Below, piece after piece: positions 23,326 through 31,245 of a stretch of DNA of 64,000 nucleotides. Made by a program: the position numbers and the translations under genes. Numbering within the stretch: the first letter of the stretch is position 1; each line of letters starts with the position of its first letter. Below the pieces are notes generated by a model that did no database searches, was not told the origin of the DNA, and was given only the letters and a program-made list of their open reading frames with translations. Source of the DNA: an uncultured Oscillibacter sp. (GTDB lineage: Bacteria > Bacillota > Clostridia > Oscillospirales > Oscillospiraceae); assembly GCA_910576865.1 (NCBI GenBank), contig CAJTKE010000007.1:1-64000 (forward strand), given 5' to 3'.

Positions 23326-23360
23326 GGGACCCGCCGTTTTGAACGGCGGGTCTCTTTTTT
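23326..23360 (+). terminator. Terminator of SLH protein 1
   Basis: GGACCCGCCGTT/AACGGCGGGTC stem then TCTTTTTT. Confidence 0.8.
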
Positions 23361-23381
23361 GCTTTACTGTGACAAAAGCTC

Positions 23382-23410
23382 TTGCATTTTCTGTCAGAAA
23401 GGAGTACAAT
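23382..23410 (+). promoter_or_regulatory. Promoter of SLH protein 2
   Basis: TTGCAT (23382-23387), 17-nt spacer, TACAAT (23405-23410). Confidence 0.7.
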
Positions 23411-23463
23411 ACGTCCTGATATCACCGCCGCGCGGCGGGCTGAAAAACTTAGGAGGAACCAAG

Positions 23464-24516
23464 ATGAAGAAAAAGCTGTTATCCCTGGCGCTGGCTCTGG
23501 TGCTGTGCCTGGGCCTGACCGTCCCCGCTTTCGCGGCGGAGCAGAAGATCGTCGTGAACGGCGAGGAGTATGAGCAGGTTCTGAAGGCGATCATGTCTGA
23601 GGAAGAGGACAAGCCCGTCGCGCTGAAGCTGGAATCCGACGTCCAGCTGACCGCCACGGTGGTCCTGGGCTCCAGCGATTACGACGGACTGTTCAACGGG
23701 CAGACCATCACCGTGGCGTCCCACGACGTCACCGTCGACCTCAACGGCCACACCCTGACCGGCGAGAAGGACGTCCCCGTCTTTGAGGTCCAGAAGGACT
23801 ACAAGCTGACCATCGTCGACACCTCCGCCGAAAAGGCCGGCAAGCTGGTGAGCCAGGGTGAGACCGACGTGGCCGTCGCGGATGGCGGCGAGTACGTGCC
23901 TCTGGCCGACGCCGCCGAGGCCCCCGCCGAGGCTGAGAAGCCCGCCGGGGACGAGAAGGAAGAGACCCCCGCCGAGACCGAGACCCCCGCCGCCCCCAAG
24001 TTCACCGACGTCCCGGCCACCTCCCCCTTCGCCAAGGCCATTGACTGGGCCGTTGCCGAGGGCATCACCACCGGCAAGACCGAGACCACCTTCGGCCCCT
24101 CCGACACCTGCACCGTGTCCCACATCCTGACCTTCCTGTGGCGCGCCAACGGCAAGCCCGGCGCCAAGGAGGGCGTGAAGGACCGTGACGCCGCCCTGGA
24201 GTGGTTCGAGAAGGAGATCGTTGACAATCACGGAGAGCCCGACGCCGCCTGCACCCGGTCCATGGCCATGCTCTACATCTGGCAGGCCGCCGGCAACCCG
24301 GAGACCGAGGCCAAGGTGAGCTTCACCGACGTGACCGACGGCGGAGAGTACGGCCTCCAGCCCATCGCCTGGGCCGTGGAGAAGGGCATCACCTCCGGCA
24401 CCGGCGACGGCACCACCTTCTCCCCCGACACCCCCTGCACCCGGGGCCAGATCGTGACCTTCCTGTACCGCGCCAATCAGGCCGCCGCCCCCGCCGAGGG
24501 CGAGGCCAGCAAGTAA
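23464..24516 (+). CDS. SLH-domain surface protein 2
   Basis: 350 residues, secreted. Signal peptide MKKKLLSLALALVLCLGL ending AFA; a small N-terminal beta domain with DVTVDLNGHTLTG, like the first rung of a right-handed beta-helix (pectate-lyase type); an Ala/Pro/Glu linker (about 150-180); then three SLH units ending CTRGQIVTFLYRANQ. The first SLH unit is nearly identical at DNA level to that of the preceding gene (24012-24141 against 22813-22942), while neighbours differ. RBS TAGGAGG. Likely a cell-wall-attached protein of unknown role. Confidence 0.92.
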   Translation: MKKKLLSLALALVLCLGLTVPAFAAEQKIVVNGEEYEQVLKAIMSEEEDKPVALKLESDVQLTATVVLGSSDYDGLFNGQTITVASHDVTVDLNGHTLTGEKDVPVFEVQKDYKLTIVDTSAEKAGKLVSQGETDVAVADGGEYVPLADAAEAPAEAEKPAGDEKEETPAETETPAAPKFTDVPATSPFAKAIDWAVAEGITTGKTETTFGPSDTCTVSHILTFLWRANGKPGAKEGVKDRDAALEWFEKEIVDNHGEPDAACTRSMAMLYIWQAAGNPETEAKVSFTDVTDGGEYGLQPIAWAVEKGITSGTGDGTTFSPDTPCTRGQIVTFLYRANQAAAPAEGEASK

Positions 24517-24529
24517 GCCTTTCCATAAC

Positions 24530-24563
24530 GAAGCCCCGCCGTTCACACGGCGGGGCTTTTTTT
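24530..24563 (+). terminator. Terminator of SLH protein 2
   Basis: AGCCCCGCCG/CGGCGGGGCT stem then TTTTTT. Confidence 0.85.
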
Positions 24564-24573
24564 ATGTACGCGC

Positions 24574-25905
24574 TTACTTCCTCCGGGCCGCCGAGGACCC
24601 CACCCCCAGCTCCAGGCGGTACTTGGTCACGGTCCGCCGGGCCACGGGCATGCCCCGCTCCGCCAGGAGGCGGCAGAGGTCCTGGTCGCTGCGGGGCCTG
24701 CGGGGGTCCTCCTCCCGGAGGAGGGCCAGGAGGCACTGCTTCACCGCCTGCCGGGAGACGCCGCCTCCCACCGGGAGGCTGAAGAAATACCGGAGGGGGT
24801 ATGTACCCTGGCGGCACTGGAGGTACTTCCCCCGGACGGCCCGGGAGACCGTGGAGGGGTGGAGCTCCAGCCGCCCGGCCAGGGCGGAGAGGGTCATGGG
24901 GGCCAGCTCCCGGGTCTGGCCGGAGAAGAAGGGGAGCTGGGCCTCCAGCGCCGCCTCCGCGCAGCGGCGGAGGGTGCCCCCCCGGCGCTCCAGGCTGCTG
25001 AGAAGCCAGCGGGCCTGCTGGAGCTTCTGACGGAGGTAGTCCTTTGTCTCCTTGTCGTCGGACTCCTTCAAAAGGCGGAGGTAGTAGTCGTTGACGGACA
25101 CCCGGGGGAGGTAGTACTCGTTCAGAATGACCTTCCACTCCCCGTCCAGCTCCGCCACGAAGACGTCGGGCCGGATATAGGCCGGGGGCTCCGAGGGCTG
25201 GAAGGCCCGGCCGGGGTGGGGCTCCAGGGAGGCGATGACCGCCTCCGCCGCCCGGACGGCCTCCAGGGTGACGCCCAGCTTCTGGGCGATGGCGGCGTGG
25301 TGCTTCCGTCCCAGCTCCGGGAGGAAGCGGGCGGCGATGTCCATGGCCAGGGCGTCCCCGTCCCCCCGGCGGCTCAGCTGGAGCAGCAGGCACTCGGACA
25401 ACGACCGGGCCCCCACGCCGGGGGGGTCCAGGCTCTGGAGGGTGTCCAGGGCCTGGTCCGTCAGGGCCTGGGGGATTTTCATGGCGGCGAGGCCCTCCAG
25501 GTCCTCCTGGCTGAGGTAGCCGTCCTCGTCCACCAGCTCCGCCAGATACACGCACAGGGCCGTCAGGGGCCTGGGAAGCCGGAGGCGGTGGATCTGGTCC
25601 CGGAGAAAGGGGGCCAGGCCCTCCAGCTCCCGGTCCGCCGCCCCGGCCTCCGGGGAGGCGTCCTCATGGGCGAAGGTGGCCCGGACACGGACGCCCCCGT
25701 CGATCCACCCGGCCTGCCGGCGGAGCTCCTCATAGGCCCGCTCCGGCGGGTCGGACTGGTCCAGCAGGGGGTTCTCCTCCGCCTGCCGGGAGAGGTAGGC
25801 CAGGAGCTCCTGGGAGGTCATCTGGAGGACCTCCATGGACTGCATCAGCTGGGGGGTCAGCTTCAGCTCCTGGCGCAGCTCGGTTTTCAATTGGACAAGG
25901 CTCAT
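24574..25905 (-). CDS. rpoN: RNA polymerase sigma-54 factor
   Basis: 443 residues. Directs RNA polymerase to -24/-12 promoters that need an ATP-driven activator. Region I is Gln/Leu-rich (QELKLTPQLMQSMEVLQMTSQELLAYL), the core-binding domain spans about 90-240 (LDPPGVGARSLSECLLLQL), and the DNA-binding end has the HTH (LELHPSTVSRAVRGKYLQ) and the RpoN box ARRTVTKYRLEL near 422-433. Usual length. It follows the sigma-54 activator gene on the same strand after 53 bp that hold a REP, so they are likely cotranscribed. Confidence 0.96.
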   Translation of the reverse strand: MSLVQLKTELRQELKLTPQLMQSMEVLQMTSQELLAYLSRQAEENPLLDQSDPPERAYEELRRQAGWIDGGVRVRATFAHEDASPEAGAADRELEGLAPFLRDQIHRLRLPRPLTALCVYLAELVDEDGYLSQEDLEGLAAMKIPQALTDQALDTLQSLDPPGVGARSLSECLLLQLSRRGDGDALAMDIAARFLPELGRKHHAAIAQKLGVTLEAVRAAEAVIASLEPHPGRAFQPSEPPAYIRPDVFVAELDGEWKVILNEYYLPRVSVNDYYLRLLKESDDKETKDYLRQKLQQARWLLSSLERRGGTLRRCAEAALEAQLPFFSGQTRELAPMTLSALAGRLELHPSTVSRAVRGKYLQCRQGTYPLRYFFSLPVGGGVSRQAVKQCLLALLREEDPRRPRSDQDLCRLLAERGMPVARRTVTKYRLELGVGSSAARRK

Positions 25906-25939
25906 AGATTTCTCCTGTCACGACGAGGGCGGCCGGGGC

Positions 25940-25962
25940 GGGCGGCTGATAGCCGCCCCTAC
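25940..25962. repeat. REP element forming the 3' end of the sigma-54 activator gene
   Basis: Same 23 bases as the REP inside the RAYT gene (6371-6393). CTA at 25959-25961 is the activator's TAG stop. Confidence 0.85.
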
Positions 25963-27374
25963 TTCACGTACTTGGCCACCTTCCGGGCCGCCGTGGCCTG
26001 GGAGATGCCCAGCTCCCGGGCCACCGCCACGGTGGTGCCCCAGCGGCGGTAGGACTCCCGGATGATCTGCCCCTCGTAGGCGTCCATCCGCTCCGCCAGG
26101 GTGCCCTCCCGGGCGGGAGCGGGGGCGGCGGAGTCCGCGGCGTACTCCGCCGGCAGGTGCCCCGGGCCGATGATGGGGTCCTGGACGGTGATGGCCAGCC
26201 GCTCCACCAGATTCTCCAGCTGGCGGACGTTCCCCGGCCAGTCATAGCGCTCCAGAAAGGCCAGGAGGCGGGGGCTGAAGGTCAGGTTCTTCTCATACTC
26301 CCCGCAGAACCGGGCCAGGAACTGGTGGGCCAGGGGGAGGATGTCCTCCCGCCGCTGCCGCAGGGGCGGGATGTGGATGCGGATGACGTTGAGCCGGTAG
26401 AAGAGGTCGGAGCGGAAGAGGCCCCGCTGGACCGCCTCCTCCAGGTTCCGGTTGGTGGCAACCAGAAGGCGGAAGTCCAGCTCGATGCGCTTGTTGCCGG
26501 AGAGGCGCTCGATGGTCTTCTCCTGGATGAGCTGGAGGAGCTTGGACTGGATGTGGGGGGGGAGCTCCCCGATCTCGTCCAGGAAGAGGGTGCCGTTGTT
26601 GGCCAGCTCGATCTTGCCGATCTTGCCGCCGCTGGCGGCGCCGGTGAAGGCCCCCTTCTCATAGCCGAAGAGCTCCGACTCGATGAGGTTTTCGTGGAGC
26701 ACGGCGCAGTTGACCTCGATGAAGGGCCCCTCGGCCCGGTTGCTCATGGCGTGGATGGCCTTGGCCACGGCGCTCTTCCCCACGCCGGTTTCCCCGGTGA
26801 TGAGAATGTTGGCCTTGGTGTTGGCCGTGTTCTGCATCAGGGTCCACAGGCGCTGCATGGAGGCGCTTTTGAAGATCAGGCTGGTGGAGGTGGCCCGGGT
26901 GCGGAGCTCGGCGATCTCCTGGGTGTACTGCTGGAGGGAGTCCTGGAGGTGGCGGTAGTTCCGCTGGATGGCGTTGATCTGCTCCATGGACACCGTGTTG
27001 AAGCAGACGGCGAATTTCAGCTCCCCGGCGCTGTCGAACAGGGGGATGCCCACGGTCATGACGTTTTTGTGGGAGTGGTTGATGGTCTGGGTGGCGGTGA
27101 TTTTCCGCCGCTGGCGGATGACCTCGGCGGTGACGCAGGGGGAGAAGGTGCCGTCGGCCTCCAGGTCGAAGGCGGAGCGGCCCACGATGGAGTCGTGGAC
27201 GAAGCCGAAGTTCTTCTCATAGCTCTCGCTGACCCGGAGGATGGTGCCCTTGGCGTCGGAGAGCATCATGTCGTCCGCCAGGACCAGGTTGTTTTCGGGG
27301 CTGAGGATGTCGAAGAGGCCCCGGAGGTTGATGTCGTCGTCAAAAAGGGCGGTGATATCCGATGCCTGCGGCAT
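25959..27374 (-). CDS. Sigma-54-dependent transcriptional activator (PAS-AAA+-Fis)
   Basis: 471 residues. N-terminal PAS-like sensor (about 15-150; VSESYEKNFGFVHDSIVG, SFA-type pocket), a linker coiled coil, AAA+ domain with Walker A GETGVGKS (about 192), sigma-54 contact loop GAFTGA (about 240), Walker B LFLDEIGELP and R-finger region WPGNVRQLENLVERL, then a C-terminal HTH (VAVARELGISQATAARKVAKY). Such regulators (CdaR/Sigma-L-activator type) sense a small ligand and switch on sigma-54 promoters. The target is not adjacent. ATG at 27374 has AAAAGGAGG; the much longer open frame upstream is repeat DNA. Stop codon comes from a REP. Confidence 0.94.
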   Translation of the reverse strand: MPQASDITALFDDDINLRGLFDILSPENNLVLADDMMLSDAKGTILRVSESYEKNFGFVHDSIVGRSAFDLEADGTFSPCVTAEVIRQRRKITATQTINHSHKNVMTVGIPLFDSAGELKFAVCFNTVSMEQINAIQRNYRHLQDSLQQYTQEIAELRTRATSTSLIFKSASMQRLWTLMQNTANTKANILITGETGVGKSAVAKAIHAMSNRAEGPFIEVNCAVLHENLIESELFGYEKGAFTGAASGGKIGKIELANNGTLFLDEIGELPPHIQSKLLQLIQEKTIERLSGNKRIELDFRLLVATNRNLEEAVQRGLFRSDLFYRLNVIRIHIPPLRQRREDILPLAHQFLARFCGEYEKNLTFSPRLLAFLERYDWPGNVRQLENLVERLAITVQDPIIGPGHLPAEYAADSAAPAPAREGTLAERMDAYEGQIIRESYRRWGTTVAVARELGISQATAARKVAKYVK

Positions 27375-27440
27375 GGCGGGGCCTCCTTTTCTTCCCCCGT
27401 TGGGGGAGGGGTTTTCCGGCGCTGACGCGCGGGGGAGTCT

Positions 27441-27648
27441 CAAGCCATGATGATGGCTTGGCAATGCACCCCCCATTCTCTCTTTTGCGAAAAGAGAGAA
27501 TGCGCCGTGCACGGTGGAAGAGAGAAAACGAGGGGCGCGTAAGAGCTGCAGACAGTTTGATACGCAAGTCTTCCGTCCGCGGCGTGGTGCGGGCGGGGGT
27601 TTTGGTGGTCGACGCAAGGACTGTCCGGCCCTCCCCGCTGCCGCTGAC
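27441..27648 (-). repeat. Dispersed ~205-bp structured repeat, copy B (inverted)
   Basis: Reads on the minus strand like copies A and C. The terminal hairpin is CAAGCCAT-CATC-ATGGCTTG (27441-27460), keeping the CATC loop but with a different stem. It fills the gap upstream of the sigma-54 activator gene. Confidence 0.85.
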
Positions 27649-27738
27649 CTGGGGGTTGGAGGAGAAAACCTCCCTGTGGGGCCCGGTCCCTTGACCGGGC
27701 CATTTCCACCGGGCCCTCTCTTCTCCCGACAGAACACC

Positions 27739-27764
27739 CTGTAGGGGCGGCAATCTGCCGCCCG
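27739..27764. repeat. REP element downstream of the XRE gene
   Basis: CTGTAGGGGCGGCA-ATC-TGCCGCCCG; same stem and loop as at 10133. It lies 9 bp from the XRE stop codon. Confidence 0.8.
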
Positions 27765-27772
27765 TCTCCCAG

Positions 27773-28021
27773 TCAGGCCGTTCCCCCGGGCCCGCCCCGC
27801 CATGCGGGGTCGTCCGTGACGCCCAGCAGATAGTCCGTGGAGACGTGGAAATACTCCGCCAGAAGCACCAGCTTTTCAAAGGTGGTTTCTCTTGTCCCGT
27901 TTTCCATCGTGCAGATTGCTTTGTTGGAAAGCCCTATGACTTCCCCCAATTGCTTCTGGCTGATACCGGCCTGCTTCCGCAACAGGGAAAGCCTCTCATC
28001 AAATAAAATCAACTTTTGCAT
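27773..28021 (-). CDS. XRE-family HTH regulator
   Basis: 82 residues. Cro/C1-type HTH: FDERLSLLRKQAGISQKQLGEVIGLSNKAICTMENGTRETTFEKLVLLAEYFHVSTDYLLGVTDD, the usual small Firmicutes regulator ending. ATG at 28021 with AAGGGG 6 nt upstream. Its promoter shares an 80-bp region with the divergent small gene at 28101; an 8-bp perfect dyad there (28045-28071) covers both start regions and is the likely operator, implying autorepression and repression of the partner. Confidence 0.9.
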   Translation of the reverse strand: MQKLILFDERLSLLRKQAGISQKQLGEVIGLSNKAICTMENGTRETTFEKLVLLAEYFHVSTDYLLGVTDDPAWRGGPGGTA

Positions 28022-28030
28022 ACAAACCCC

Positions 28031-28059
28031 TTGACATTTTACGGTTAGTAGATTATCAT
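28031..28059 (+). promoter_or_regulatory. Promoter of the 82-aa partner gene
   Basis: TTGACA (28031-28036), 17-nt spacer, TATCAT (28054-28059). Confidence 0.75.
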
Positions 28060-28071
28060 AGAGTCTACTAA
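28045..28071. promoter_or_regulatory. Operator dyad between the XRE gene and its partner
   Basis: TTAGTAGA, 11 nt, TCTACTAA. It overlaps the plus-strand -10 and the divergent start region, a fitting site for the XRE dimer. Confidence 0.65.
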
Positions 28072-28100
28072 AAGTAAATAGTGGAAGGAATGAATAACAG

Positions 28101-28349
28101 ATGCTTGATATTATGAATGCCATTTATCATGACGAGCTTCCTTCCATGCTGGTATTTTCCGACCTGGAGGAACCGGGAATTGCGGAGGAAGAGAAAATCA
28201 AAAACCAGCTTCGCGCCGTCGACAAGGCTGTGGAAGAGGCACTGATTCCCAGCATTGAGGCTCTTGCAAACAAAAAGGCGGAGGAGGGTTTCTACACCGG
28301 CGTCCGCTTTGGCGCGCGGCTGATGGCAGAGCTTATGACGCAGGTCTGA
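28101..28349 (+). CDS. Small helical protein (DUF6809-like), partner of divergent XRE gene
   Basis: 82 residues, acidic and predicted all-helical: MLDIMNAIYHDELPSMLVF at the start, a central helix (KIKNQLRAVDKAVEEALIPSIEAL) and the ending FYTGVRFGARLMAEL. The short N-terminal helix plus C-terminal F-x-x-G-x-x-x-G-A-x-L-M pattern resembles DUF6809 proteins of Clostridia. AAGGAATG site ahead of the ATG. Controlled from a consensus promoter overlapped by the XRE operator. Role unknown; a toxin-antitoxin or regulator-cofactor pair is possible. Repeat copy C starts 12 bp after it. Confidence 0.75.
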   Translation: MLDIMNAIYHDELPSMLVFSDLEEPGIAEEEKIKNQLRAVDKAVEEALIPSIEALANKKAEEGFYTGVRFGARLMAELMTQV

Positions 28350-28361
28350 CGCAAGCGCCAA

Positions 28362-28565
28362 GTCAGCGGCAGCGAGGACGGAAGGACAGGCCTTGCATCA
28401 ACCTCCAAAGCCCCCGCCCGCACCACGCCGCGGACGGAAGACATGCGTAATAAACCGTCCGTACCTCTTGCGCGCCCCTCGTTTTCTCTCTTCCACCGTG
28501 CACGGCGCATTCTCTCTTTTCGCAAAAGAGAGAATGGGGGGTGCATTGCACCAGCCATCGCTGGT
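28362..28565 (+). repeat. Dispersed ~205-bp structured repeat, copy C
   Basis: Same orientation as copy A. Terminal hairpin is ACCAGC-CATC-GCTGGT (28550-28565). It lies between two convergent genes, immediately after the DUF6809-like gene. Confidence 0.85.
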
Positions 28566-28599
28566 CACCAATCCACCCCGCCCGCAAGGGCGAGTACCA

Positions 28600-30213
28600 T
28601 CACCCCCAAAGGGCGGACAGCATGGGAATGACCTGCTTCTTCCGAGACATGATCTTGGGCAAAAACGCGCAGCTCACCTCCCCCTTGATGCCAAACGCCT
28701 GCCGGATGGTGTCCTCGTCGCCGACGAAGAGGAGCTGCGTCCCCTCCAGCAGCACGTCGGTGATCATCAGCACCACGCTCTGGAGCCCCCGCTTTTTCCG
28801 GGTCTCCGTCATGATGGCCAGGAACTCGTCCAGCCGCTTCAAAAGCCGGTCGGAGTCCATGGTGGTGATCTGGCTCACCGCCAGATTGTGCCCGGCGATG
28901 TGGAACTCCTTGTAGTCCGTCTTCAGCATGGCCTCGGCGGTCTTGTCGTCGCCGCAGGAGGCGGAGAAGATGGCCTGCCCCAGGTCCTCCAGCTTCACGC
29001 TCGCGATCCGGGCCATGCGGTTGGCGATGTCGATGTCCCGCTGGGTGCAGGTGGGGGATTTGAACATGACCGTGTCCGAGACGATGGCCGCCGCCATGAG
29101 CCCCGCCATTTTCGCCGTGGGCATCAGGCCCTTTTCCTGGTACATCTCGGCGATGATGGTGTTGGTGCTGCCCACGGCCTCGTTTCGGACGTGGATGGGG
29201 TTGGTGGTCTGGATGTCCGCCAGGCGGTGGTGGTCGATGATCTCCAGAATGTCCGCCTGGTCCAGGCCCACCACGGACTGGGACTTCTCGTTGTGGTCCA
29301 CCAGGACCACCCGCTTGCGCCGGGGGCGGAGCAGGTGGAACCGGGACAGCATGCCCACCACCCGCTCCTCCTCGTCCAGGATGGGATAGGCCCGGAAGCG
29401 GCTTTCCAGCACGGCGTTCTGCACGTCGTCGATATAGTCGTCCAGGTGGAAGCAGACCAGGTCATGGTCCTTGCAGATCCGGGCGATGGGCAGGGCGTGG
29501 AAGATGAGGCGCAGGGCCTGATAGGCGTCGATGGGGGTGGAGATGACGCAGGTCTTCCCCGCCTTCTCCAGTGCCTCCGGGGCCACCTCCCCCTGGCAGA
29601 CGATGACGCAGTTCACCTGGAGCTCCAGGGCCCGGTGGACCATGTCCGGCTGGTCGCCGCAGATGACCACGCTGTCCGGGCTGGAGAAGAGCAGGTTCTC
29701 CCGGCTGGCGGGCAGGGCGATGGTCACCTCCCCGGAGACCATGTCCGGCGTCTCGGCGCTCTCGTGGAGGAGCTTGCCCTCCAGCACGGAGATGAGGTTG
29801 AAGACCGGGATGTCGTCCACCCGGGGGTTGTGGACGGTGGTCATGTCATAGCTGGCGATGTCCCCGGCGGAGAGGGTGCCGAAGAGGGTGCCGTCCTCGT
29901 TGGCCACGGGGAGGATGGAGAGCTTGCCCCCCTGCATGGTCTCCCAGGCCCGGCTGATGGCGGCGGCGGGAGAGAGAGTGGGGGGCGTATCGTAGTCCAG
30001 GTCCCGGACCTGGGTGCGGACGTTTTCGATGAGCCGGGGGGGCTGGAAGCCGAAGCGGTCCAGGACGATCTGGGTCTCGTCGCTGATCTGGCCCAGGCGG
30101 GCGGCCTGATACTGCCGGCTGCCCATGGCGTTCTGGAGGGCGGCGTAGGCCATGGCGGCGACGATGGAGTCCGTGTCCGGGTTCCGGTGCCCGGTGATAT
30201 AGATGGTGTCCAT
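28600..30213 (-). CDS. ppaC: Manganese-dependent inorganic pyrophosphatase with CBS and DRTGG domains
   Basis: 537 residues, the long Clostridia type of family II pyrophosphatase. DHH-type catalytic parts: GHRNPDTDSIVAAMAYA (metal ligands, about 8-24) and EIIDHHRLAD later, VSDTVMFKSPTCTQRD, and a C-terminal DHHA2-like region. Between them sit two CBS motifs (about 70-130 and 240-300) and a DRTGG domain (VICGDQPDMVHRALELQVNCVIV), which in relatives bind adenine nucleotides and diadenosine polyphosphates to regulate activity. ATG at 30213 has AAAGGAG upstream. Hydrolyses PPi in the cytoplasm. Confidence 0.93.
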   Translation of the reverse strand: MDTIYITGHRNPDTDSIVAAMAYAALQNAMGSRQYQAARLGQISDETQIVLDRFGFQPPRLIENVRTQVRDLDYDTPPTLSPAAAISRAWETMQGGKLSILPVANEDGTLFGTLSAGDIASYDMTTVHNPRVDDIPVFNLISVLEGKLLHESAETPDMVSGEVTIALPASRENLLFSSPDSVVICGDQPDMVHRALELQVNCVIVCQGEVAPEALEKAGKTCVISTPIDAYQALRLIFHALPIARICKDHDLVCFHLDDYIDDVQNAVLESRFRAYPILDEEERVVGMLSRFHLLRPRRKRVVLVDHNEKSQSVVGLDQADILEIIDHHRLADIQTTNPIHVRNEAVGSTNTIIAEMYQEKGLMPTAKMAGLMAAAIVSDTVMFKSPTCTQRDIDIANRMARIASVKLEDLGQAIFSASCGDDKTAEAMLKTDYKEFHIAGHNLAVSQITTMDSDRLLKRLDEFLAIMTETRKKRGLQSVVLMITDVLLEGTQLLFVGDEDTIRQAFGIKGEVSCAFLPKIMSRKKQVIPMLSALWG

Positions 30214-30332
30214 AGGAAAGGCTCCTTTCGCGTTCTCATTCCATTATGCTTCCCAAACGGGGAAATGTCAATCTTCAAGGAGGCGCGCGGGGGTCCTTCG
30301 GGAAAAAATCCCGCGGATTTGCCGAATTCCTC

Positions 30333-30361
30333 TTGCATTGGAAAACCCGCTGTGGTATGAT
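30333..30361 (+). promoter_or_regulatory. Promoter of rpsB-tsf
   Basis: TTGCAT (30333-30338), 17-nt spacer ending TGTGG (extended -10), TATGAT (30356-30361). Leader is about 115 nt. Confidence 0.7.
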
Positions 30362-30483
30362 ATTTCAGCATTCCGCACGGCGCGTCGACTTTCTGTCTGT
30401 GTCCGGGGAGGATTCCCACGGATTGGCGGGAGGGATGAAGCCGCCGGAGGGTAAACTAAATTTGATTTGGAGGAACAAACACA

Positions 30484-31209
30484 ATGGCAAATTCCAGCGT
30501 CGTATCCATGAAGGCCCTGCTTGAGGCGGGCGTCCACTTCGGCCACCAGACCCGCCGGTGGAACCCCAAAATGGCTCCCTATATCTACACGGAGCGCAAC
30601 GGCATCTATATCGTCGATCTTCAGAAGACCGTCCGCAAGCTGGAGGAGGCGTACAACTTCGTCCGCCAGCTCAGCGAGAACGGCCAGTCCCTGCTCTTCG
30701 TCGGCACCAAGAAGCAGGCCCAGGACGCCATCCGCGAGGAGGCGGGCCGCTGCGGCCAGTACTACGTCAACGCCCGGTGGCTGGGCGGCATGATGACCAA
30801 CTTCAAGACCATGCGCACCCGGGTGGACCGGCTGAACCAGCTGAAGGCCATGCAGGAGGACGGCACCTTCGACATGCTGCCCAAGAAGGAAGTCATGAAG
30901 CACCTGGGCGAGATCGCCAAGCTGGAGAAGTATCTCGGCGGCGTGAAGGAGATGAAGAAGCTCCCCGGCGCCCTCTTCATCGTGGACACCCGGAAGGAGC
31001 GCAACGCCATCGCCGAGGCCCACAAGCTGGGCATCCCCGTGGTGGCCATCGCGGACACCAACTGCGACCCCGATGAGATCGACTATGTCATCCCCGGCAA
31101 CGACGACGCCATCCGGGCCATCAAGCTGATCTCCTCCATCATGGCCAACGCCGTGCTGGAGGGCCGCCAGGGCGAGCAGACCGAGGAGGCCGCCCCCGCC
31201 GCTGAGTAA
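30484..31209 (+). CDS. rpsB: 30S ribosomal protein S2
   Basis: 241 residues; binds the small subunit between head and body. Textbook sequence: MKALLEAGVHFGHQTRRWNPKMAPYIYTERNGIYIVDLQKT, FVGTKKQAQ, VNARWLGGMMTNFKT, and GIPVVAIADTNCDPDEIDYVIPGNDDAIRAI. ATG at 30484 has TTGGAGG. tsf follows after 36 nt, the common rpsB-tsf order. Confidence 0.98.
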   Translation: MANSSVVSMKALLEAGVHFGHQTRRWNPKMAPYIYTERNGIYIVDLQKTVRKLEEAYNFVRQLSENGQSLLFVGTKKQAQDAIREEAGRCGQYYVNARWLGGMMTNFKTMRTRVDRLNQLKAMQEDGTFDMLPKKEVMKHLGEIAKLEKYLGGVKEMKKLPGALFIVDTRKERNAIAEAHKLGIPVVAIADTNCDPDEIDYVIPGNDDAIRAIKLISSIMANAVLEGRQGEQTEEAAPAAE

Positions 31210-31245
31210 GAAACGACGAAACTATAAATTTGGAGGAAAGCGATT

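Noticed and set aside
27460..27650. A reading frame MHPPFSLLRKERMRRARWKREN that occurs in all three 205-bp repeats
   Set aside because: The frames diverge after small indels in copy A, there is no RBS, and the conserved hairpin explains the shared DNA. Taken as a by-product of the repeat.
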